DNA of 64,000 nt from an uncultured Eubacteriales bacterium (GTDB lineage: Bacteria; Bacillota; Clostridia; Oscillospirales; Acutalibacteraceae), in NCBI GenBank assembly GCA_934561055.1, contig CAKTFN010000010.1, positions 4,391-68,390 on the forward strand. The letters are read 5' to 3'. The position numbers and the translations under genes were made by a program. Positions 50,456 through 57,416 of this stretch are shown here, piece by piece. Position 1 is the first letter of the stretch, and each line of letters begins with the position of its first letter. The notes under the pieces were generated by a model. That model had not been told where the DNA came from and ran no database searches. It saw nothing but the letters and a program-made list of their open reading frames with translations.

Positions 50456-52474
50456 TTATTCCTCCATAATCTTTTTGAAAAGGTCTGTGTATTCGCTTCC
50501 TTTTCTATAAAAAACGGGGATTGTTCCGAGCGGCGCACTGATTTCGTGTTCTCCTTTGCCATACTCTTTTTCGTCCCAAACGTTTATCCATTTGTCGTTC
50601 GGAAGATATACCGTTCTTTTGCTTTTTCCCTCACGAAGAACGGGAGCAACAAGAAGATCTCTTCCGAGAAGATATTCGGTTGATTCGTTCTTTTCCTTTT
50701 CGCCGTCATAATAGAAAAACAGCGGACGCATTACGGGAACACCGCTTTTTGCGTTGAGGGCAACCGCGTCTTTAAGATACGGCTTCAAAAGCTTATGGAT
50801 TCTCGAATACTTTGCGTGGTGGGAAAGAACCTCTTCGTTTTCGTCAAACTGCGCATTAAGGTCGGGGTTTGAGCCTTCGTGCGAACGCATGAGCGGACTG
50901 AACGCATTCATCTCTGCCCAGCGCATGAAAAGTTCGGGATTCCTGCGCATTTTTGCAAAGGTTGTGTATCCTCCGACATCACTGTGGCTGAGGCCGAAAC
51001 CGCAGACGGCAAGCGAAAGATAAGCCGGAATAACCGACGGAAGACCGAAGTCGAACGTCCAGTCTGCGTGCTGATCGCCAGCCCACATGAGCGTTGAATA
51101 CTTCACCGTTTCGGTATAGCCCGCACGGGTAAAGAAAAAGATTTTTCCGACGTTTCCTGTTTCTTCAAGTGCTTCACGGTTGACCTTTGCCCAGCGTGCA
51201 GGCCATGAGTTGTGAACTTTTTCAGGATCCTCGCCGCTGAAAAGCACGCAGTCGGTCGGAAGGTATTCGCCGAAGTCCGCCATCCAGCCGTCAAGTCCGA
51301 ACTCAATCATGTTCTTTTTGATAACGCCTTTTATCCATTCGTAAGCTTCGGGGTTCGTGAGGTCAACCATCGCCGCCGGAAAAGTTGTAATCTTAACAAG
51401 ATAATCGTTTCCGTCCTTGTCCTTGACGCAGTAATTCATCTTTGCCGCATAAGCGTAAAGCGGCTTTTCAATCGCAAGAAACGGGTTGATATAGCCGAGA
51501 AAGCGCACGCCGTTTTCTTTAAGCTCCCAAATTTTTTTGTCAAGTTCGGGATAGCGCTCACTGTCCCATTCCCAGTTCCACTGAAGCTGTTTTCCGAAGG
51601 CTGTGACTCGCCTGCCCTCCCAATCCTGACACCAAACGCCGGCAACGGCAGTGTCAAACTCTTTCACCTTTTCAAGTTTGTCATAAACGGTTTTTGTTCC
51701 GCCCTGAATACCGAGTATTGCGCCGTCATACGCCCAATCGGGAAGTTCCGGCTGAAAACCGAGAAGAGAGGAAAGCGTTTTCATCAAGCTTTCAAAATCT
51801 TCTCCGAAGCCGAAGTACACGGGGCAAAAATCGTTGACGGTAATTTCGTGGTACTCCTTGTTTTTGAAGTTAAACATGGCGTAATCGGTGGTGTCACAAT
51901 GAACGAAATACTTTTCCGACGACATGAACGTCGGCTGTGCGTAATAGGTTTCGTAGTTTTTATAAGGCTGTTTGCGGTCAACCGCCTTGATTCCGAGCGA
52001 TGATTTCACAATCTTTCGTGCAATCTGTCCGGCGTTGATGTGTTCCGCAACCCAAATGCGCTGCTTTTTTCCGCGAAGGTTGAATGCGGCAAAAGTTTCT
52101 CCGCCGCCGTAGACCGCTTCGTTCGGTTTTGCGGGAATTTTAAAGGTCATACGGTTAAAGTCCCGGTTTCCGATAAGTTTCGGCGTGAACTTCAAAAGGC
52201 TTTCGCTTTCAAAAGAAAGAGAAAGTTCCATCACGTCTTTTCCGGTATTTTCGGAAAGAGTGAGCAAAGCACCGCCCTCCGTTTCCTTCACCGAAGACAA
52301 AAAGAGTTTTTTCTCCGAAAGCGATTTTTGTTTGATTTTGAAACTGCCGCGGCTCATGCGGTAGCCCGCCTTGACTTTTCCGACAGATATAAACGATTCT
52401 TCGGGGAAAAAGACAAAGCGTTCTTTTTCGTTTTTGATAAGGCACAGGGATTTTTCCGAGAACCTCAGTTCCAT
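50456..52474 (-). CDS. GH31 alpha-sulfoquinovosidase-like enzyme
   Basis: 672 aa, no signal peptide, cytoplasmic. Nucleophile Asp400 (WMADFGEYLP) and acid Asp467 (MWAGDQHADW) match YihQ Asp405 and Asp472 with a constant offset of 5. The sulfonate-binding residues also align at that offset: Gln257 (LGIQGG), Gln283 (WCQDW), Trp299 and Tyr503 (SDVGGYTT). The usual Arg301 position is Gln296 here. It should release sulfoquinovose from sulfoquinovosyl glycerides. First gene of the operon, AAAGGAG ribosome site. Confidence 0.9.
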   Translation of the reverse strand: MELRFSEKSLCLIKNEKERFVFFPEESFISVGKVKAGYRMSRGSFKIKQKSLSEKKLFLSSVKETEGGALLTLSENTGKDVMELSLSFESESLLKFTPKLIGNRDFNRMTFKIPAKPNEAVYGGGETFAAFNLRGKKQRIWVAEHINAGQIARKIVKSSLGIKAVDRKQPYKNYETYYAQPTFMSSEKYFVHCDTTDYAMFNFKNKEYHEITVNDFCPVYFGFGEDFESLMKTLSSLLGFQPELPDWAYDGAILGIQGGTKTVYDKLEKVKEFDTAVAGVWCQDWEGRRVTAFGKQLQWNWEWDSERYPELDKKIWELKENGVRFLGYINPFLAIEKPLYAYAAKMNYCVKDKDGNDYLVKITTFPAAMVDLTNPEAYEWIKGVIKKNMIEFGLDGWMADFGEYLPTDCVLFSGEDPEKVHNSWPARWAKVNREALEETGNVGKIFFFTRAGYTETVKYSTLMWAGDQHADWTFDFGLPSVIPAYLSLAVCGFGLSHSDVGGYTTFAKMRRNPELFMRWAEMNAFSPLMRSHEGSNPDLNAQFDENEEVLSHHAKYSRIHKLLKPYLKDAVALNAKSGVPVMRPLFFYYDGEKEKNESTEYLLGRDLLVAPVLREGKSKRTVYLPNDKWINVWDEKEYGKGEHEISAPLGTIPVFYRKGSEYTDLFKKIMEE

Positions 52475-52505
52475 TCGTATGCTCCTTTCATGACACGGTT
52501 AAAAC

Positions 52506-52530
52506 AATTAATTAATCGTGTTAATTAATT
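52506..52530. promoter_or_regulatory. Candidate ROK operator
   Basis: Perfect 10-bp inverted repeat, AATTAATTAA (52506-52515) and TTAATTAATT (52521-52530) with a 5-nt gap, sitting at the transcription start of the sulfoquinovose operon promoter. Confidence 0.7.
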
Positions 52531-52538
52531 ACGCATAT

Positions 52539-52567
52539 ATTGTACTCCCATTTTGCACCGTTGTCAA
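52539..52567 (-). promoter_or_regulatory. Promoter of the sulfoquinovose operon
   Basis: Minus-strand -35 TTGACA (52562-52567) and -10 TACAAT (52539-52544), 17-nt spacer, followed at once by the inverted repeat. Confidence 0.85.
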
Positions 52568-52577
52568 CAAAAGAGCG

Positions 52578-52606
52578 TTGAATTTTGCGGAAAAATGTGG
52601 TATAAA
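52578..52606 (+). promoter_or_regulatory. Promoter of the MBL gene
   Basis: -35 TTGAAT (52578-52583) and -10 TATAAA (52601-52606), 17-nt spacer; back to back with the operon promoter. Confidence 0.6.
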
Positions 52607-52641
52607 AGACAAAAGAAAATTTTTACGGGGAGACTTAAAAA

Positions 52642-53454
52642 ATGAAAGCAACGGTTCTTGTTGACAACATAAAATGCGGCGACATCAAAGGCGAATGGGG
52701 TCTTTCAATCTATATTGAAAACAACGAAAAAAATATTCTTCTTGACGTTGGAGCTTCGCCTCTTTTTGCCGAAAACGCAAAGAAGCTCGGCCTTTCGATT
52801 GAAAAAGTTGACGCGGCGGTTCTTTCTCATGCGCACTATGACCATTCCGACGGAATGAAAAAGTTTTTTGAGGAAAACAAAGCCGCAAAGTTTTACCTTC
52901 GCAATTCTGCCAAAGAAAACTGCTACTTCAAAAAGTTCTTCATCAAAAAGTACATCGGTATTCCGAAAAAGATTCTCTCCGATTACGAAAACAGGTTCGT
53001 TTTTGAAAAAGGAGACGCGGAAATTTTTAACGGCGTTTGGCTGGTAGGACACAAAACTCCGAACCTTTCCTCAATCGGAAAGCGGGAAAATATGTATCGC
53101 AAAGAGGAAAGCGGCTGGGTACCCGACGATTTTTCGCACGAGCAAAGCCTTGTTATCGAAACGGAAAAGGGACTTGTTGTTTTCAACAGCTGTTCCCACG
53201 GCGGCGCAGTCAACATTATAAACGAGGTCAAAGAAACCTTTCCCGAAAAGAACGTCTATGCCCTCATCGGCGGCTTTCACCTTTTCAATAAATCGGCGGC
53301 AGAGGTTCGCGAAGTCGCAAAAGGTATTCTCAAAACGGGAATTCAATATGTCTGCACCGGTCACTGCACAAAAGAAAAAGCCTTTGCCGTTCTTAAAGAA
53401 GAACTCGGCGAAAGGCTTCATCAATTGAAAGTCGGAATGGTTATGGAGTTTTGA
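52642..53454 (+). CDS. MBL-fold metallohydrolase
   Basis: 270 aa. Metal motif LSHAHYDHSDG (His63, His65, Asp67, His68), later FNSCSHGGAVNI and TGHCTKEKAF. This arrangement (with a second HGG-type motif) is typical of the MBL subgroup annotated as dihydropterin synthase-like or PqqB-related enzymes of unknown role. The transcript is divergent from the sulfoquinovose operon, but shared regulation is only possible, not shown. Ribosome site GGGGAG. Confidence 0.85.
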   Translation: MKATVLVDNIKCGDIKGEWGLSIYIENNEKNILLDVGASPLFAENAKKLGLSIEKVDAAVLSHAHYDHSDGMKKFFEENKAAKFYLRNSAKENCYFKKFFIKKYIGIPKKILSDYENRFVFEKGDAEIFNGVWLVGHKTPNLSSIGKRENMYRKEESGWVPDDFSHEQSLVIETEKGLVVFNSCSHGGAVNIINEVKETFPEKNVYALIGGFHLFNKSAAEVREVAKGILKTGIQYVCTGHCTKEKAFAVLKEELGERLHQLKVGMVMEF

Positions 53455-53521
53455 TTTATTTCATGCTAAAACTGCACTCAACGTGCTGTCAATAGAAAAA
53501 ACGAAAAAACTTTTTTTGAAA

Positions 53522-53562
53522 AAAATATCCGCCGTGCGAGTTTTGCACGGCGGATATTTTAT
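53522..53562. terminator. Bidirectional intrinsic terminator
   Basis: Perfect 14-bp arms, AATATCCGCCGTGC (53524-53537) and GCACGGCGGATATT (53545-53558), 7-nt loop. Confidence 0.9.
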
Positions 53563-54188
53563 CTGTCATTATACGGCGTGTCTTCCATTCCCTTTTCGTT
53601 GAGAGACTTTACTGCTTTGTCAAGCACACTGCGCCACATTTTTTTGAAAAGCTTTGTGTTTCCGAAGTATTTTACAACCGTCGGACTTATTGCATAATAT
53701 GTTTTTATAAACGCTCTTCCGGGCTTTGATTTTGAAAGAACGCTGTCTCTGAACCTGCGAAGCGTCCAAACCTGCGGACAGTCATACGAACCGTAAACGC
53801 AGGTTGCAACGTAACATCCCTGCGAGCCGGAAGATGACGAACTTCCGCTGTTTCCCGAACTCACGGGTCCGTTTTCGGACATATTGTTGCTGTAGCTTCT
53901 GAAAAAGCCCGGGTCGGAAGATCCGATCTTCTTTCCGTTCCCGTCATAATGCGTGTAACCGCTGATGAACCCCGGGTCACTGCGACCTGTCTTGTGACCC
54001 TTGTTGTCATAATGCGTATAACCGCCGAAAAAACCGGGATCGCTGCGACCGACCTTATGCCCTTTTGCATCGTAATTGGTGTAACCGCCGAATAAGCCGG
54101 GTTCACTGCGCCCGATCTTTTTTCCGCGTTCGTCGTAATGAGTAACCGTTCCGAAAAGTCCGACTTCACTTCTGCCTTTTTTTGCCAT
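53559..54188 (-). CDS. Repeat protein with CFI-box C-terminal domain
   Basis: 209 aa. Five units of about 21 residues (pattern GRSDPGFFGGYTHYDNKGHK) at about 5-110, then a Gly/Ser linker (SSGNSGSSSSSG), then a C-terminal domain starting CYVATCVYGSYDCPQVWTLR and ending DTPYNDR, which fits the CFI-box C-terminal family. No signal peptide. The start at 54188 drops a 26-residue tail without repeat character. Function unknown; the Cys pair and Trp/Arg-rich helix suggest an interaction module. Confidence 0.8.
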   Translation of the reverse strand: MAKKGRSEVGLFGTVTHYDERGKKIGRSEPGLFGGYTNYDAKGHKVGRSDPGFFGGYTHYDNKGHKTGRSDPGFISGYTHYDGNGKKIGSSDPGFFRSYSNNMSENGPVSSGNSGSSSSSGSQGCYVATCVYGSYDCPQVWTLRRFRDSVLSKSKPGRAFIKTYYAISPTVVKYFGNTKLFKKMWRSVLDKAVKSLNEKGMEDTPYNDR

Positions 54189-54492
54189 ATGAATTACCGT
54201 TACCTTTCCGGCCACATATTTATGAGCCGTCCCGTTCTGCTGTGGCCCAACGAAACGAGACCGCAATCATTCCGAAAAGTCAATTGTCTCTCGGAAGATT
54301 AAAAGTATTATATCACATTCATACTCCCAAAAAACGGACTTTGCTTTTAAAAAAAAGAAACCGCCGATGAAATTCATTCGGCGGCAGTATTTTATCTTTG
54401 GCAAACGAAAACAAAATGAGAAACAGCGTTCGTAATTTGCTCAATCCGTTTTTTTCCGACTGTAACCCCATAAATATTCAAAATTGAAACGG

Positions 54493-55590
54493 TTACTCCG
54501 AAACGCTGACCGTGCACGGAAATCCGTCTTTTTCAAGAGCTGAAACAATTCGCTTCGGAATATCCGTGTTTTCGATTGATTCTTCGTTTTCGCGGATAAA
54601 ACCGTCAGCTCCGTAAACATAAATCGGAACGTCAGCCCCCGTGTGTCCGCCCGTTGTATAAACATACTCACCGTTTTTGAGCGTAATTCCGCCGGTCTCG
54701 TGGTCGGCGGTGACAACAACAAGAGTATGTCCGTCCTTCTTTGCGTAATCAAGAGCGGCTTTTACGGCATCGTTGAATGAAAGGAGTGCTTCTTTCATGC
54801 CTTCGCCATTGTTATTGTGACTGTTTTTGTCGATATGTGCGCCCTCAACCATAAGGAAAAATCCTTTTTCATTGCTGTCAAGAAGATCAATCGCCTTCGT
54901 CGTCATCTGAGTGAGAGTCGGCATATTTCCGCAGTCACTTTTCCAAAGATCCCCGGAAAACTGGCCGAATGACCGGCTGCCCTCGGCGAGTGCTTCCATC
55001 TCCGTGTAATCCGTAACATACTCAAAGCCCGCACTTTCCGCTTTGCTTCGGCTGCAGGTTGACGTTTTCACTCCCCAAATGAGGTCGAGGTTGCTTTGAA
55101 GCTGAAATTTTGTAATTTCCGAAGTGTTGCTGCGACTGCTTGTGTGAGCGGAAAATCCGCCCGGCGTTGCACCCCTTGTGCTGTCCGTTGTGACAATTCC
55201 GGCCGCCATGCCGTTTGATTTTGCAAATTCGCAAAGGTTCATCGGATAGCTCTTATCGGCGTTTACGTCATCCGGAAAAACGCCGACACAGCCGTTGTTC
55301 GTTTTTACGCCGCAGGCAAGCGCCGTTGCCCCGGCCGCACTGTCGGTAACACTGTTGTTCTCCGAAGCAGTTCGTGAAAGACTCTTCACGGGGAACGAAT
55401 CAAAAACAAGCTCCTTTCCTGTTTCACTGCGCGTTTTTTCAATACTCATTACACCCATTCCGTCGCCGATGAGGAAAATCACGTTTTTGATTTTCCCGTC
55501 TTCGGGTCTTACTCCGATTCCGAAAAGGTTCATGAAAAACATGAATATCGCAACAATAAAGCTTCCGATTTTTTTGAAAAACTCAGACAT
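54493..55590 (-). CDS. Alkaline phosphatase
   Basis: 365 aa. N-terminal hydrophobic segment (about 8-26, anchor or signal), metal Asp43 in LIGDGMG, nucleophile Ser84 in VTDSAAGATALACG, TADHETGG and TTGGHTGADVP with metal His. Complete set for a secreted or anchored phosphomonoesterase; smaller than E. coli PhoA. Its regulation by phosphate is expected but no Pho box is recognised. Strong AAAAGGAG ribosome site. Confidence 0.94.
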   Translation of the reverse strand: MSEFFKKIGSFIVAIFMFFMNLFGIGVRPEDGKIKNVIFLIGDGMGVMSIEKTRSETGKELVFDSFPVKSLSRTASENNSVTDSAAGATALACGVKTNNGCVGVFPDDVNADKSYPMNLCEFAKSNGMAAGIVTTDSTRGATPGGFSAHTSSRSNTSEITKFQLQSNLDLIWGVKTSTCSRSKAESAGFEYVTDYTEMEALAEGSRSFGQFSGDLWKSDCGNMPTLTQMTTKAIDLLDSNEKGFFLMVEGAHIDKNSHNNNGEGMKEALLSFNDAVKAALDYAKKDGHTLVVVTADHETGGITLKNGEYVYTTGGHTGADVPIYVYGADGFIRENEESIENTDIPKRIVSALEKDGFPCTVSVSE

Positions 55591-55774
55591 AATATTTTCT
55601 CCTTTTCTTAATTTTCAATTTTATCTTATCACATATAAAGCAACATATAGTTATGATTTGGAAAGAACCAAATATGATTTTTCGTGAAATATAAAAAGCT
55701 CCGGAAAAAGCAGCTTTACAGCTTAATTCCGGAGTTTTGAAATTATCGGCTTTTTTTAAAATCAAGCCGAACGG

Positions 55775-56557
55775 TCAATGGCAGTTTCCGCCGCAACCGT
55801 GCTTGTTTTCGCCGCAAGTGTGGCCTTCGGCATGATCATGGCCGTGATGATTGCAACGAATGTTCGGATTGAAAACGAGCGTTCCGTCAAGGAAAGCGTT
55901 CACTGCCTCGTCCGCACTTCCGGAAACACCGCCGAAAAGTTTTATTCCTGCCGCAGAAAGAGCGTTTTGTGCGCCTGCACCGATTCCGCCGCAAATCAAA
56001 ACGTCAACATCAAGCTTTGAAAGAAGACCGGCAAGAGCACCGTGACCGCTTCCGTTCGTTTCGGCAATCTCTGAATCCGTCACCTTTTTGTCTTTGATTT
56101 CATAAATTTTGAACTGTTCGGTATGACCGAAATGCTGAAAAACATTTCCGTTTTCATAAGTTACCGCAATTTTCATAATCTCTTTTTCCTTTCCTTTTTC
56201 ATTCGGGTTTTTCCCCGAAAAATCAAATCTGCATCCGCATCTTTTTCCGCAATACTTCGCGGCTGAACCGTTGCACAATGCGTAATTTCCGCCGACGATT
56301 CTGAGTTCTTTTCCGTTGACAATACAATCGGCGATTTTTCCACGCGCACGCTCATAAATTTCTGTGACGGTTGTTCGTGAAATATCCATTTGCTTTCCGC
56401 ATTGTTCATGGGTTTTCTTTTCATAATCAATCAGTCTGATTGCCTCAAATTCGTCAACCGTCAAAAGAACCTGCCCTGCGCTTTTTATTCCGCACGGCGA
56501 AAAACCGTCAATTTCCGGTTCGGCGCAGATTCTTCGGCATCGGCTCGGTCTTGGCAT
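55775..56557 (-). CDS. DUF134 (HTH) and NifX/NifB-type fusion protein
   Basis: 260 aa. Residues 1-100 are DUF134/UPF0251, a Cys-containing HTH domain (PRPSRCRRIC, VDEFEAIRLIDYEKKTHEQCG). Residues about 128-240 form a dinitrogenase iron-molybdenum cofactor-binding domain (IAVTYENGNVFQHFGHTEQFKIYEI, LICGGIGAGAQNAL). The tail is rich in His and Cys (HHGHDHAEGH, CGGNC), able to bind metal. No nitrogenase genes are present; a metal-responsive regulator is more likely. ATG 56557 follows GGAGG. Confidence 0.9.
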   Translation of the reverse strand: MPRPSRCRRICAEPEIDGFSPCGIKSAGQVLLTVDEFEAIRLIDYEKKTHEQCGKQMDISRTTVTEIYERARGKIADCIVNGKELRIVGGNYALCNGSAAKYCGKRCGCRFDFSGKNPNEKGKEKEIMKIAVTYENGNVFQHFGHTEQFKIYEIKDKKVTDSEIAETNGSGHGALAGLLSKLDVDVLICGGIGAGAQNALSAAGIKLFGGVSGSADEAVNAFLDGTLVFNPNIRCNHHGHDHAEGHTCGENKHGCGGNCH

Positions 56558-56735
56558 ATTCGCACCTCCGTTTCCGACATATGACGGATATATTATAACT
56601 CTTATATTTTTAAAAATCAAGACTTCTGTAAAAGATTACCGAAAATTATAAACAATTTTCGTTTGCAATCACCTCAAAATAAAAATTCTTTTGGTTATAC
56701 TATAATCACAAAAAGCAGAAAAAGGAGTCTTTAAA

Positions 56736-57047
56736 ATGCCGACATTAAAAATCGGAATATACAATTTTGAAAATGAAATCATGAAAAGTGAGAAAACCGT
56801 TCTTCTTGATTTTTTTGCCGGGCATTGCCCGTCCTGCAAAACAATTTCTCCGATTATTGAAAAAATTTCCGATGAGAATCCGCAGTATCTCATCGGAAAA
56901 GTCAACGTTGACGAAGAACCGGAGCTTACGCTTAAATTCGGAATTTCAAGCGTACCTACACTCGTTGCAATCAAAAACGGAAAAGTTCTTTCACGTTTCT
57001 CCGGTGTAAAGACAAAAGAAAAAATTCTTTCAATGCTCAAGGACTGA
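56736..57047 (+). CDS. Thioredoxin-fold protein with CPSC active site
   Basis: 103 aa. Active site DFFAGHCPSCKTISP (Cys31, Cys34), cis-Pro in ISSVPTLVAIKNGK, and a terminal amphipathic helix; a standard thioredoxin length. CPSC instead of CGPC should raise the redox potential or change partner choice. Located between the DUF134-NifX gene (divergent) and a decayed flavoprotein gene (convergent). AAAAAGGAG ribosome site. Confidence 0.92.
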   Translation: MPTLKIGIYNFENEIMKSEKTVLLDFFAGHCPSCKTISPIIEKISDENPQYLIGKVNVDEEPELTLKFGISSVPTLVAIKNGKVLSRFSGVKTKEKILSMLKD

Positions 57048-57048
57048 T

Positions 57049-57257
57049 TTGAAAAACCGGCTTTCGTTTCGGTTCTTTCCGCCGTTTTCTTTGATATTTT
57101 TGAGCGTTGTTTCAAGAAAAACGTCTCCGACAACGAGCTTTTTGTCCTCGGTCACATCCTTAAAGGCAACGGGAACAACGTTCGGCTCATTTTCGCCGCA
57201 GATTGCAAAATCTCATATGTTTTTTGAAAGAAGCTTTTTTACGTTTTCATTCGGCAT
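57049..57257 (-). pseudogene. Degraded PPOX-like flavoprotein fragment
   Basis: Minus-strand reading from ATG 57257 gives MPNENVKKLLSKNI then a TGA at 57213-57215, after which the same frame resumes: FAICGENEPNVVPVAFKDVT and LVVGDVFLETTLKNIKEN. These are the first strands of a pyridoxamine-phosphate-oxidase-like FMN-binding domain (NVVPVAF core). The frame ends about 50 residues on, in the thioredoxin 3' end, so the gene is interrupted and C-terminally truncated. No strong ribosome site. Confidence 0.65.
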
Positions 57258-57363
57258 AAATATTAATGATTTTTCCAATATGATTCTTATTATATTCGTG
57301 CGGTTCAAATCTCAATATATCAGTTTTTTATTAGTCACCGATAAATTTTTCACGGTGTACAAA

Positions 57364-57403
57364 AAGGTCGCAACGAAACCTTTTGAGTTTCGTTGCGACC
57401 GAA
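57364..57403. terminator. Intrinsic terminator
   Basis: Perfect 13-bp arms, GGTCGCAACGAAA (57366-57378) and TTTCGTTGCGACC (57388-57400), downstream of the giant repeat protein; the T-run is better on the minus strand. Confidence 0.75.
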
Positions 57404-57416
57404 TTTATGTTTTTGT

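Noticed and set aside
55775..56557. Nitrogen fixation gene
   Set aside because: Only the NifX-like fold is present, fused to DUF134; no nifHDK or other nif genes in the window.
57213..57215. TGA in the PPOX-like frame read as Trp or Sec
   Set aside because: TGA serves as a normal stop in many intact genes here, no SECIS-like hairpin is evident, and the frame is also truncated at its 3' end, so decay is simpler.
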